Made by a program: the position numbers and the translations under genes. Shown here piece by piece: positions 1 through 8,725 of a DNA stretch of 37,632 nt (the first letter of the stretch is position 1; every line of letters begins with the position of its first letter). Below the pieces are notes generated by a model. That model saw nothing but the letters and a program-made list of their open reading frames with translations. It made no database searches and had not been told where the DNA came from. This DNA is from Chryseolinea sp. (GTDB taxonomy: Bacteria; Bacteroidota; Bacteroidia; Cytophagales; Cyclobacteriaceae): NCBI GenBank assembly GCA_025923195.1, contig JAICGJ010000038.1, positions 1-37,632 on the forward strand, given 5' to 3'.

Positions 1-557
1 AGTTCTTCTCCTATCGCAGGCAATAAAGCGATCACAATCAAACCAATCATCAGATCCCCTGTAGTTTTAAAATTTGTCATTACTTCTGTAAGTTTTGCGG
101 TCCGGTCCTCAGCGTCTCTTGCCCATGACTCGAACTCTTTCAGAAATTCCGGAAATTTCAAATTCATATTCCACTCTACCAGCGGAGAAATGGAAATCAT
201 AAACGTTATCCCTATACCCATTACCATCAGAAGAGCTATCCATATTCTTGGCTGGTCTGGGAAGAAAGGCTTTATTCTTTTGCGCTCAAGAGCGACGAGA
301 TGGATGCTTGGCAAAATAATCAATCCGACGAGGGTTGCAACACTTTGGGTGACAAGAAGCGGCACTAAAATATCAGGATGGGCTTCGGGATCTTGAATTT
401 CCTCAAGTAAAGCAAGAAGAGTTCCATCATAAAATAGTGAGGCAATCGCCAATCCCAGGCCCGGTCCTACGACCACAAAGCCAAGGAAAATATTCAGCAA
501 TATGGTTAGCAGTGACCGCAGAGGGGGTCGGTCAGACACTAAGTTGTAGGTAAACAT
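1..557 (-). CDS. CPBP-family intramembrane protease, N-terminal part (cut by window edge)
   Basis: Translating the minus strand from the ATG at 557 gives an open frame of about 185 codons that runs off the left edge. It shows a hydrophobic segment near residues 18-45, a second near 60-75, a third near 93-112, a charged stretch (about 113-150), and then a segment ending in LPAIGEEL at the window edge. Hydrophobic helices followed by an EE pair are the hallmark of the CPBP (CAAX protease and bacteriocin-processing) family, where the glutamates belong to the catalytic EExxxR motif. The remaining motifs lie outside the window, so activity cannot be judged. The gene is divergent from dusB with only 31 bp between the start codons. 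Family assignment is fairly secure; the substrate is unknown. Confidence 0.75.
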   Translation of the reverse strand, partial: MFTYNLVSDRPPLRSLLTILLNIFLGFVVVGPGLGLAIASLFYDGTLLALLEEIQDPEAHPDILVPLLVTQSVATLVGLIILPSIHLVALERKRIKPFFPDQPRIWIALLMVMGIGITFMISISPLVEWNMNLKFPEFLKEFESWARDAEDRTAKLTEVMTNFKTTGDLMIGLIVIALLPAIGEE

Positions 558-572
558 TGAATAAATCCTGAT

Positions 573-580
573 TATCTTTG
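573..580 (+). promoter_or_regulatory. Candidate -7 promoter box before dusB
   Basis: TATCTTTG is an exact match to the Bacteroidota sigma-70 -7 consensus TAnnTTTG. It lies only 8 nt before the dusB ATG, so a transcript from it would be almost leaderless. No TTG -33 element is seen at the usual 19-21 nt spacing. It may be a chance match. Confidence 0.3.
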
Positions 581-588
581 CGCCAAAT

Positions 589-1584
589 ATGGTAAAAATA
601 GGGCACATAGAACTGCGCGACTTTCCCCTACTGCTTGCACCCATGGAGGATGTCAGCGATCCCCCTTTCAGGGCGGTATGTAAGGAAGGCGGTGCTGACC
701 TCATGTACACTGAGTTCATTTCTTCAGAGGGGCTTATCCGCGATGCAGCGAAAAGCAAGCAGAAACTGGACATTTTCGAATATGAGCGCCCTATCGGTAT
801 CCAGCTTTTTGGTGGTGACATTGAAAACATGGTTCAGTCGGCAGAGATTGCCTCCCAGGTCCATCCGGATCTGATCGATATTAATTATGGATGTCCCGTG
901 AAGGCAGTGGCCTGCAAAGGAGCAGGGGCAGCTTTGCTTCAGGATATTCCGAAGATGGTGAAGATGACCGAGCAAATTGTCAAATGCACCAGCTTGCCCG
1001 TTACTGTAAAAACGCGACTGGGATGGGACGATAAAACAAAGAATGTGGTCGAAGTTGCCGAAAGGCTGCAAGACATCGGCATAAAAGCGTTGACAATACA
1101 CGGACGGACCCGTGCCCAGATGTATAAAGGTGCCGCTGATTGGAGTCTGATCGCGAGGATAAAGGAGAATCCCAGAATGCAGATCCCGATTTTCGGAAAT
1201 GGTGATATTGATTCACCCGAGAAAGCGATGGAATATAAGAACAGGTTTGGTGTTGACGGAATCATGATTGGGCGAGCCGCGATCGGATATCCATGGATCT
1301 TTCGAGAAATCAAGCACTACGTGGATTTCGGAAGTAAGCTTTCACCTCCAACTATGGAGGAACGCGTGCGTGCAACAAAAAAACACGTGGATTTTTCGGT
1401 CCGATGGAAAGGAGACAGGTTGGGTATTTTTGAGATGCGCAGACACTATGCAAATTATTTCAAGGGGCTACCAGATTTCAAACCCTTCCGAACCAGGCTC
1501 GTGGAGGTTGAGACGATCGCTGATGTTTCCGCTATTCTTGATGAAGTATTGGCTACCTATACAAAAGCGCTCCTGGTAGCCTGA
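589..1584 (+). CDS. dusB: tRNA-dihydrouridine synthase, DusB type
   Basis: This FMN enzyme reduces specific uridines in the tRNA D-loop to dihydrouridine using NADPH. The 331-residue length fits the DusB family. FMN-binding APMEDVSD is at residues 17-24. The NYGCP motif gives the catalytic cysteine C102. K141 in KTRLGWDD, H171 in HGRTR, GNGDI (203-207) and GRAAIGYPW (228-236) complete the TIM-barrel signature. The ATG at 589 is chosen because the conserved LLLAPM strand begins only 13 residues in, so a later start would remove it. It stands alone between a divergent protease gene and a convergent nuclease-fold gene. The precise tRNA position modified cannot be told from sequence. Confidence 0.93.
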   Translation: MVKIGHIELRDFPLLLAPMEDVSDPPFRAVCKEGGADLMYTEFISSEGLIRDAAKSKQKLDIFEYERPIGIQLFGGDIENMVQSAEIASQVHPDLIDINYGCPVKAVACKGAGAALLQDIPKMVKMTEQIVKCTSLPVTVKTRLGWDDKTKNVVEVAERLQDIGIKALTIHGRTRAQMYKGAADWSLIARIKENPRMQIPIFGNGDIDSPEKAMEYKNRFGVDGIMIGRAAIGYPWIFREIKHYVDFGSKLSPPTMEERVRATKKHVDFSVRWKGDRLGIFEMRRHYANYFKGLPDFKPFRTRLVEVETIADVSAILDEVLATYTKALLVA

Positions 1585-1598
1585 CAGACATACCAGTT

Positions 1599-2426
1599 CT
1601 ATTTTTTTATGATTAGCTCTGCCATTACGGGCAAGTGATCAGAGGGATAATACGTTCCGTCGTTGTCCTGTATAACTTGATAGGAGTCTGCCTTCCACGC
1701 CGACGAATGAAAAATATAGTCGATCGTCTTGCATTCTATCGAGTTCACCTTAAAGCTGCACGCGGTTCCCGGAGAATTCACGGGAGCCGGGTCGATTAAT
1801 CGTACTCCTGTCGGCTTCATAATGGTCTGATAAGGCGGCTCATCTCGTGTACAATTAAAATCTCCTGTAATGACCAATGGGAATTCACCGGCGATCTCAG
1901 ACGCTCTTTGTTTTAATAATACTGCACTGTTTTTGCGAGCTTCTTTGCCAATGTGGTCAAAGTGGGTGTTGATCATCAGGAATTGTTTATTGGCCTTGAG
2001 GTCTTTAAATTTCCCCCATGACGCTACACGCGTGATGGCAGCGTCCCAGCTTTTGCTTCCCGCCAACTCGGGTGTTTCGGATAGCCAGAACGTGTTTTGA
2101 TTGATAACCTCAAAACGATCTTTCTTGTACAAGATTGCTGAATATTCTCCCTTGGTTTTTCCGTCATCGCGTCCCACGCCGATATAGGAATACGCAGGGA
2201 GGTTTTGGAGAAGATCCATTAACTGATGGTGAAGAACTTCTTGCAGCCCAATCAGGTCTGGATCATATTTCTTGATGAGTGCATAAACTTTGTGAGTCCT
2301 TTTTGGCCATTGGTTGATACTGTCCTGTGGTGTATCAAGACGAATATTGTATGACATAATCTTCATGGATTGGGCCAAAGAAGTGAATGCTGCCGCCAAG
2401 AAAAGAAGTACTAAGAACGTCCGCAT
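1599..2426 (-). CDS. Secreted endonuclease/exonuclease/phosphatase-fold hydrolase
   Basis: A 275-residue protein with a signal peptide (about residues 1-19, FLVLLFLAAAFTSLAQS) followed by an EEP (DNase I/sphingomyelinase-like) domain. The metal-dependent active site is visible: N27 in MSYNIR, E63 in LQEV, H155 in NTHFDH, D189 and N191 in TGDFNC, D236 in IDYIF, and D263-H264 in SDHLPV. It is therefore predicted to be an active phosphodiesterase or phosphatase of the periplasm or exterior. Similar Bacteroidota proteins are annotated only as EEP family, and the substrate (nucleic acid, sphingolipid head group or sugar phosphate) cannot be inferred. Its stop lies 14 bp from the end of convergent dusB. 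No operon partner is obvious; the next minus gene upstream is 211 bp away. Confidence 0.87.
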   Translation of the reverse strand: MRTFLVLLFLAAAFTSLAQSMKIMSYNIRLDTPQDSINQWPKRTHKVYALIKKYDPDLIGLQEVLHHQLMDLLQNLPAYSYIGVGRDDGKTKGEYSAILYKKDRFEVINQNTFWLSETPELAGSKSWDAAITRVASWGKFKDLKANKQFLMINTHFDHIGKEARKNSAVLLKQRASEIAGEFPLVITGDFNCTRDEPPYQTIMKPTGVRLIDPAPVNSPGTACSFKVNSIECKTIDYIFHSSAWKADSYQVIQDNDGTYYPSDHLPVMAELIIKK

Positions 2427-2596
2427 ACCTAAAATTTAATCGGGGAAATTTAAAGCTATAAAATGATTAAAACATGGTAAATAATATACCTGAGGTCTGA
2501 ACATCATTTCTTGCATTAAGGGATAGACAAAATTATCGCGTATGGTTAATTACTTTAAATTAATGAGTCACGAAACAATTAATCCTTCCCCAGCTA

Positions 2597-2610
2597 AATG
2601 CGAGCGCATT
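2597..2610. repeat. Short perfect inverted repeat downstream of the M14 peptidase gene
   Basis: AATGCG-AG-CGCATT forms a 6-bp hairpin with a 2-nt loop. It sits 28 bp past the stop codon of the minus-strand peptidase gene, and a weaker ATTCT/AGAAT pair (about 2608-2626) overlaps it. It may be a weak transcription end, but there is no clear U-tract on the minus strand. Confidence 0.3.
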
Positions 2611-2637
2611 CTGTAATCACTAGAATCCGTTTTTTGA

Positions 2638-5199
2638 CTACCTACCTGATGCAGCATTGATCAGTGGTCCATAAAATATTGCATTCATCAAAATCTTATT
2701 GCTTCCGAACCAAAATGCACGGAAACACATGTTGTCTGTAAATCCAATCACACGCCCCTGTCCCAGGACTGATACACCTGCGATGGAGCTATTTTTAAGA
2801 CTGTCATAATTTTCCTTTGAGATATATCCACTCAGGAGTGGTGATGAAGTAAACACGATTGGATTTCCATAAGCATTTTTTGCTTTCTCCATGAACAGGT
2901 TGTTGGATTTAAATATCGGCATCGTAGCATTGTAATAACCGAACAAAAGTGGGTGTGTCAGGTCAACACTAGCCTGAAATATAGCGCCGCTGGTCTGTTG
3001 AGCGCCCGTATAGGCGTCGATAAGACCATATGGCCTTGACGCAAGGCTATCTTTTCTTTCCAATCCTTTCTTCAGCTGAAATCTGCCTAGCCCACTCGTA
3101 TTAATCCATTGCAAGGCGTTCTCCAATCCGATTACGATTCCCCCATTTTGCACCCATCCCTTCAACTTTTCTTTTGCAGCATCGGATATCTGAATCGGGC
3201 TCGATGTTGGAGGAATGATGATTGCATTGTACTTTCCAATATTAGCCTGGTTAAAGACGTTAACGGGTATTAAGGTGAGTGGAATATTAAACCGCGTGTC
3301 GAGTAAATGCCAAACCTCTCCGGCATCTGTAGCCGAAAAACCGTCTCCTATAAGCATCGCTACCACTGGTTTGCGCAACGTTAGGAATGAACTGCTGCCG
3401 AGGCTGGCACCTTTGTAATCCAGCCCAGAGTTAAAGGCATAGATGTCTATTCCATCTTTTGTGGCTATTTCGTTAAGCACATATTCGATTTTCTCGGTGC
3501 TTATTTCCTGATCGCTCAAAGGCACAAGGATACTGCCCTGGTCAAACTTCTTTCCATCACTGTGGTAAAAGGTTTTAGTTGCCACCTTTAACCTGATTCC
3601 GTGCATAAGAAGCCGGTAGATGGACCGTGGCGCGTAGTATTCAAGGGTTTCGAATACATAAGCATACTGACTTTTGCCGCCCACAAATTTTCCGGCAGGC
3701 GGGCCCGGGTTGCTTAACTTTTCACCAGCTGCCGAGGTATTTTTTAGTTCTTCGAATTCCAATCCAAACGCAAGTGGCAACGTCCAGCTAGAGATGTCAT
3801 AAAAAAGACTGTCCTTGAATTGCGTGCGTCTTTCAAACATAGATTTAATCAATCGGTACTGCCGCTGGTTCAGGGGTACGATACAACTTGATTCAGGGCT
3901 GAAATTCCTTCCATTGATGGCGAGACCTGGCTTGACTTTGTAGATGTCAATTTCGTGCCGCATCAATAGCTCAGTCATCTTGAATGTCCTCGCCCGGTCT
4001 CTAGAGCCGTAAACATAAGCTTTAACCGGATCTTTTGCCGATTCAATAGCCGCTTCGTTGTAAAATTGCTTCTGATAGTTCAGTAGGTCATGACGCAGTG
4101 CGCGGACGGCCTTCAGTGAACTTAACACTGTCGTAAATTGATTCCTGATTGTAAAAGGGAATCGCAGAATACCGTTGACACTCTCTTGTGCGTGTCCGCG
4201 GGAACTTGCTTGTTCAAAAAGAATTCCTATCGCCCCCTGAACATCGGGATAACTTGAACCTTTTCCGTAGTAAAAATCATCATAACCCTCCTGACTGAAA
4301 TACAATGAACCCAATTCGTCAAGCGCTTTCGCGTGGAATTCACCCATGCGTTTCGTCAGTTCGATATTTCTTGCTGGCGTAAGAGGGTGAACTCGGGATG
4401 GAACACCAGGTTGAAAAAAGAATGAGGTGTTGGTCCCCATTTCGTGGTGATCTGTGAGAACATTTGGCTTCCATTTCTGAAAACTTTTGATGCGAGCTTC
4501 CGACTCTGGGTGCTGAGCCACTAGCCAATCCCGATTGAGATCAAACCAGTAATGATTGTATCTACCTCCGGGCCACGGCTCATTGTGTTCAGTATCCAGC
4601 GGATCGGTTGATGTCATTACACTCTTCCGAGAATTCACCCAACTGCTGAAGCGTTGCATGCCATCTGGATTGTAGCATGGATCAAATAAGATTATTGTAT
4701 TTGTCAAATCATTTTCTATCTCTTCCCCCTGTGCCGCCGCGAGGTGATATGCAGCAAGTAAACTGGCGTTGACCCCGCTGGGTTCATTTCCGTGTATACT
4801 AAAGCCCATGTAGAATACCACAGGTAAATTCTTGACATCGATGCTTGCCGATTTTTTCGAATCGCTGAGCAGATTGTGCTGCGCGCGTATCTGCTCTATT
4901 TTCTTATGGTTTTCCGGTGAAGTTATTGTCAGAAGCAATAGCTCCCTTCCTTCGTGCGTATGGCCGGTCACCTCAAGGCTGACGCGATCAGACGCCCTGT
5001 CAATAGCGCGCATGTAGTTTACGAGACGGTCATGCGTAACGTGCCATTCACCTACTTGGTGTCCAATGACGGACTGAGGTGTCGGGATATCTGGATCATA
5101 GGTAACCTGATCCGGCAAGTAGTAGGAAAGGTGCGGCTGGCCATCTGAATAAAATGCAATCGATATAAATAAATGCAGTGCCAGTAAAAATTTATGCAT
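2638..5199 (-). CDS. Secreted M14-family zinc carboxypeptidase with C-terminal glutamine-amidotransferase-like domain
   Basis: An 853-residue exported peptidase with a signal peptide at about residues 1-20. The M14 domain covers roughly residues 55-380. The HxxE zinc motif is H136-GN-E139; NPDG (177-180), the substrate-binding LNRDW (221-225) and LTDHHEMG (248-255, third zinc ligand) follow, and E329 in LFEQASS is the likely general base. All catalytic positions appear intact. Residues from about 600 onward resemble the class-I glutamine-amidotransferase-like flavodoxin fold common in large Bacteroidota M14 proteins (VAMLIGDGFSATDAGE, then AIIIPPTSS); no catalytic triad for amidotransfer is evident, so this part is probably structural. 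It likely trims peptides in the periplasm. It is a single-gene unit, divergent from the TonB-dependent receptor across 200 bp. Confidence 0.88.
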   Translation of the reverse strand: MHKFLLALHLFISIAFYSDGQPHLSYYLPDQVTYDPDIPTPQSVIGHQVGEWHVTHDRLVNYMRAIDRASDRVSLEVTGHTHEGRELLLLTITSPENHKKIEQIRAQHNLLSDSKKSASIDVKNLPVVFYMGFSIHGNEPSGVNASLLAAYHLAAAQGEEIENDLTNTIILFDPCYNPDGMQRFSSWVNSRKSVMTSTDPLDTEHNEPWPGGRYNHYWFDLNRDWLVAQHPESEARIKSFQKWKPNVLTDHHEMGTNTSFFFQPGVPSRVHPLTPARNIELTKRMGEFHAKALDELGSLYFSQEGYDDFYYGKGSSYPDVQGAIGILFEQASSRGHAQESVNGILRFPFTIRNQFTTVLSSLKAVRALRHDLLNYQKQFYNEAAIESAKDPVKAYVYGSRDRARTFKMTELLMRHEIDIYKVKPGLAINGRNFSPESSCIVPLNQRQYRLIKSMFERRTQFKDSLFYDISSWTLPLAFGLEFEELKNTSAAGEKLSNPGPPAGKFVGGKSQYAYVFETLEYYAPRSIYRLLMHGIRLKVATKTFYHSDGKKFDQGSILVPLSDQEISTEKIEYVLNEIATKDGIDIYAFNSGLDYKGASLGSSSFLTLRKPVVAMLIGDGFSATDAGEVWHLLDTRFNIPLTLIPVNVFNQANIGKYNAIIIPPTSSPIQISDAAKEKLKGWVQNGGIVIGLENALQWINTSGLGRFQLKKGLERKDSLASRPYGLIDAYTGAQQTSGAIFQASVDLTHPLLFGYYNATMPIFKSNNLFMEKAKNAYGNPIVFTSSPLLSGYISKENYDSLKNSSIAGVSVLGQGRVIGFTDNMCFRAFWFGSNKILMNAIFYGPLINAASGR

Positions 5200-5260
5200 G
5201 ATCGTAAATTAAAGAGCCCGCGTTCAATAGACAAATTTTTAACTGGCTAATCTGAAGTAT

Positions 5261-5295
5261 CGACATCATGTCCCGGTAACTTGGTGTTGATGTCG
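5261..5295. repeat. Inverted repeat upstream of the TonB-dependent receptor gene
   Basis: CGACATCA (5261-5268) and TGATGTCG (5288-5295) are perfect 8-bp complements separated by 19 nt. A smaller palindrome, GACAT-C-ATGTC, lies at 5262-5272 and shares the left arm. It lies in the 200-bp divergent region between the M14 peptidase and the receptor. It could be an operator or mRNA structure. Confidence 0.35.
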
Positions 5296-5328
5296 TTGTT
5301 AAGGCATTGTAAATAACTTGTGGAAAGA

Positions 5329-5345
5329 TTTAAAGCTGCTTTAAA
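5329..5345. repeat. 17-bp palindrome upstream of the TonB-dependent receptor gene
   Basis: TTTAAAGC-T-GCTTTAAA is a perfect 8-bp inverted repeat with one central base, 54 bp before the receptor ATG. Its position near where a -33 region would lie makes it a candidate operator. It is AT-rich, so chance cannot be excluded. Confidence 0.4.
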
Positions 5346-5399
5346 GTTTAAGTGTGATGCATCCGGTACTTTTACATGCTCAAATTAACCTAGCTGTTT

Positions 5400-8300
5400 A
5401 TGAATAGAAATCTACTGTCTTTGGTTTTTATGCTGATTGCTGCGGGCGTTGCTTTTGCTCAGGGTGTGACCACATCCAGCATAAGCGGACTGATTAAAGA
5501 TCAAAATGGCGAGCCCCTGCCCGGTGCTACTGTTCTCGCCTTGCATACCCCATCTGGAACGCAGTATGGCACCTCCAGTCGTACAGACGGTACCTTCACC
5601 ATACCCAATACACGTGTGGGCGGGCCGTACACAATCACTACTACTTTCGTCGGGTATAATGAAGATAAGCGGGAGAATATCTTTCTCAGCCTTGGGCAGA
5701 CTTACAACTTACGAATTCAATTATCTGAAACTTCCGTTGAATTGGAAGACGTTGAAATAGTTGCCAGCCGTGAGGACGTTTTTAATAGTGAACGAACGGG
5801 GGCTTCAACGAATATATCCCAGGCACAAATCGCGAATTTGCCGACCGTAGGACGCAATCTGACAGATTTCACGCGGCTGACACCACAGGTAACGGTCACC
5901 GCCAACCAGGGAATTTCAATTGCCGGAGCCAATAATAGATATAATTCAATCTTTATTGATGGCGCGGTAAATAACGATGTTTTCGGTTTGTCGGAGACTG
6001 GTACTAATGGAGGACAGGCTAACAGCATCAGTCCGATAAGTATCGATGCTATCGAAGAATTTCAAGTTGTAATAGCTCCCTTCGATGTACGTTTGGGTGG
6101 ATTTGCCGGCGGCGGAATAAACGCTATCACCCGGAGCGGCAGCAATCAATTTTCCGGTTCAGTATACACTTTTTTCAGGAATGAAAAGCTCGCAGGTAAA
6201 ACCCCTACTGATAATCCGGCTACAGAACGAAGAAAACTGGATAATTTTAACGCTCAGACGACAGGGTTCAGGTTGGGCGGGCCAATCATCAAGGATAAGT
6301 TGTTTTTCTTCATAAACGGCGAGATTCAGCGGGATAAAACTCCGCAACCGTTTGACTATACTACGTACAATGGTGCTATAACGCAAGCTGACCTGGCCAC
6401 TCTAACAGATTTCCTAAAGACAAGTTATGGATACGACCCGGGTGGCTACCTCGATAATCCCTCAGAGACTAAAAGCGACAAATTCCTAATCCGACTGGAC
6501 TACAATTTAAACGACAGTCACAAAGTGACGTTCCGTCACAGCTACACGAAAGGTGAGGCATACAAACGCGCCCGGTCTTCTAATTCAACAATAAACTTTG
6601 GAAATAACAGTGAATTTTTTCCCAGCACAACTAACTCTACCGCCGTAGAGCTCAAAAGTGCATTTGGAAATAGCAGGTCAAATAATCTTATCATCGGATA
6701 CACGACAGTGGTTGATGACAGAGGTTCAATTGGCCAGGATTTTCCACGGGTAACCATCAATGACGGGACCAACAGGGTCATATTCGGCACGGAACCGTTC
6801 TCGACCATCAATCAGCTAAAATCGAAGATCCTAACCATAACAGATAATTTTACCCTCTACAAGGAAAGACATGTTTTTACATTTGGAACGCATAACGAAT
6901 ACACAACCTTCTATAATGCTTTCATTGGTAATGCCTTCGGTACATATACGTTTGCCGACCTGAATGGCTTTTTAAACGGCGATCTGTCCACCGACTATGA
7001 AAGAAGTTACTCGCTTGTCGATGATGTGCCGGGCGATGGTACTAAGGCCGCTGCAGATTTTAAGACATTACAACTGGGTCTATATGTGCAGGATGAGATA
7101 ACGATCAATCCGAAGTTTAGACTTACAGCCGGTTTGAGAATAGATGTACCTATGTTTTTAGACAAACCCGAGGAAGATCCGTATTTCAACAATACCGTAA
7201 TTCCTAAAATCCAGGCGGAAGGATATGACTTGCAGGGAGCGAGCGTGGGTGAGATACCAAAACCCCAAATAATGTTATCGCCGCGCATTGGTTTCAACTA
7301 TGATCTGACGGGTGAACAAACAACGCAAATCAGGGGTGGAGTCGGAATATTTACAAGCCGGATCCCATATGTATGGCCCGGCGCCAGCTTTAATAATAAC
7401 GGAGTATTAATTGGCGCCATTCCAGGCAATGCGAATCCAAAGGTCGCTTTCAGGCCTGATCCTTATGACCAATACACCGGCCCGGATGTAGGCGCAGTGG
7501 TAGCGTCACCATCGGGGGACATTAACATATTCGCCAAAGATTTTAAGTTCCCTCAGGTGTTCAGAACGTCGTTGGCTGTCGATCAACAGTTGCCAGGAGG
7601 TATAATCGGAACATTGGAGGGAATTTTCAGCAAGACCTTAAATAACATTAACTATGAACAATTCAATGTTAAGCAACCAACGACGACCCTTGGGGGCCAG
7701 GACAAAAGACCAAGGTGGGCTCGAAGTGATGCCGTCGACCCGACGTACCGCCATATCTTATTGGGCAAGAATACAAGCAAAGGTTATAGTTATAATCTCA
7801 CGTTGCAGCTGAAAAAGAATTTTGATTTTGGATTGTCGACGAACGTAGGCTATACCTTCGGAAGGTCAAAAGTGTTAAATGAAGGAACATCTTCGCAGAA
7901 TTCGTCGCAATGGCGGTTCATAGAAAATGTGAACGGGAAAAACCGCTTGGATCTTTCTTACTCTGACTTTGATCTGGGATCGCGAATTGTTGCCAGTGTA
8001 TCGTACAGAAAGGAATATCTGAATCATTTTGCAACAACTATATCTCTATTCTACAACGGGCAGTCTGGAGCTCGCTACTCTTATATCTACAGAAATTCAT
8101 TGTTGAACGACGATCCACAAGCTAGCAATACTGACAATGACTTGATCTATGTTCCGCGAAATTACGCGAGCTATTCGGAAGCTCTTGCCGCAGGCGAAAT
8201 TCGATTTCTCCCAATAGCCGGAAGTAATCCCGTAAGCGAGGACCAGCAATGGGCAGATTTGAACGAGTTTATTGAAAACGATGAGTATCTGCGTTCCAGA

Positions 8301-8645
8301 AGAGGCCAATACGCAGAACGCAATGGCGCTCGTACGCCTTTTACGAATGTGGTCGACCTACGTGTACTTCAGGATTTTTACATTACAATTGGTTCCACTC
8401 GTCATACGTTACAACTAAGTTTTGATGTATTTAACTTCACAAACATGCTGAACAAGGATTGGGGCAGGCAATATTTTAACACCAACGATAATTTTAGATT
8501 GATTGAATATGTTGTCGAGCCCCTGCCTGCAGATAATATTCCAAATTACAGGTTTGCGAAACCCGCCACGAAGTTGAACATCGATGATTCGGGGCTCATT
8601 AGTTCCCGGTGGCAAGCACAATTGGGTGTTCGATATTCATTTTGA
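5400..8645 (+). CDS. TonB-dependent receptor with N-terminal carboxypeptidase-regulatory-like domain (Oar-like)
   Basis: A 1081-residue outer membrane protein. The signal peptide spans about residues 1-20 (LVFMLIAAGVAFAQG). Residues about 25-95 form a carboxypeptidase-regulatory-like beta-sandwich (SGLIKDQNGEPLPGATV, then GTFTIPNTRVGGPYTI), as in SusC/Oar-type receptors. A plug domain follows (about 115-250; NLPTVGRNLTDFTRLTPQV, then GGGINAITRSGSN), then a long 22-strand-type barrel ending in the aromatic C-terminus GVRYSF typical of BAM-inserted proteins. There is no SusD partner beside it, so it is not a classical SusCD pair; Oar-like receptors take up or secrete peptides, proteins or other cargo. 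The divergent M14 peptidase suggests, but does not show, a peptide-related role. A strong hairpin terminator follows the stop. Confidence 0.93.
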   Translation: MNRNLLSLVFMLIAAGVAFAQGVTTSSISGLIKDQNGEPLPGATVLALHTPSGTQYGTSSRTDGTFTIPNTRVGGPYTITTTFVGYNEDKRENIFLSLGQTYNLRIQLSETSVELEDVEIVASREDVFNSERTGASTNISQAQIANLPTVGRNLTDFTRLTPQVTVTANQGISIAGANNRYNSIFIDGAVNNDVFGLSETGTNGGQANSISPISIDAIEEFQVVIAPFDVRLGGFAGGGINAITRSGSNQFSGSVYTFFRNEKLAGKTPTDNPATERRKLDNFNAQTTGFRLGGPIIKDKLFFFINGEIQRDKTPQPFDYTTYNGAITQADLATLTDFLKTSYGYDPGGYLDNPSETKSDKFLIRLDYNLNDSHKVTFRHSYTKGEAYKRARSSNSTINFGNNSEFFPSTTNSTAVELKSAFGNSRSNNLIIGYTTVVDDRGSIGQDFPRVTINDGTNRVIFGTEPFSTINQLKSKILTITDNFTLYKERHVFTFGTHNEYTTFYNAFIGNAFGTYTFADLNGFLNGDLSTDYERSYSLVDDVPGDGTKAAADFKTLQLGLYVQDEITINPKFRLTAGLRIDVPMFLDKPEEDPYFNNTVIPKIQAEGYDLQGASVGEIPKPQIMLSPRIGFNYDLTGEQTTQIRGGVGIFTSRIPYVWPGASFNNNGVLIGAIPGNANPKVAFRPDPYDQYTGPDVGAVVASPSGDINIFAKDFKFPQVFRTSLAVDQQLPGGIIGTLEGIFSKTLNNINYEQFNVKQPTTTLGGQDKRPRWARSDAVDPTYRHILLGKNTSKGYSYNLTLQLKKNFDFGLSTNVGYTFGRSKVLNEGTSSQNSSQWRFIENVNGKNRLDLSYSDFDLGSRIVASVSYRKEYLNHFATTISLFYNGQSGARYSYIYRNSLLNDDPQASNTDNDLIYVPRNYASYSEALAAGEIRFLPIAGSNPVSEDQQWADLNEFIENDEYLRSRRGQYAERNGARTPFTNVVDLRVLQDFYITIGSTRHTLQLSFDVFNFTNMLNKDWGRQYFNTNDNFRLIEYVVEPLPADNIPNYRFAKPATKLNIDDSGLISSRWQAQLGVRYSF

Positions 8646-8666
8646 AAAGTCTGATGGCGCTGCCAT

Positions 8667-8696
8667 AAGGAGGTTGTCGAGACCTCCTTTTTATTT
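8667..8696 (+). terminator. Rho-independent terminator after the TonB-dependent receptor gene
   Basis: AAGGAGGT (8667-8674) pairs perfectly with ACCTCCTT (8682-8689) around a 7-nt loop and runs into a T-rich tract (TTTTTATTTT). It begins 21 bp after the receptor stop. This separates the receptor from the downstream transglycosylase gene. Confidence 0.85.
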
Positions 8697-8725
8697 TGCC
8701 GCGGAATGAGTATTTTCATCTCCCT

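Noticed and set aside
190-396. Plus-strand open frame opposite the CPBP protease gene
   Set aside because: It is antisense to a frame with clear membrane-protease features and shows no recognisable protein character.
8696-8725. TTG start 30 nt upstream of the MltF-like ATG
   Set aside because: It lies in the T-tract of a strong terminator, and the extra residues do not improve the signal peptide.
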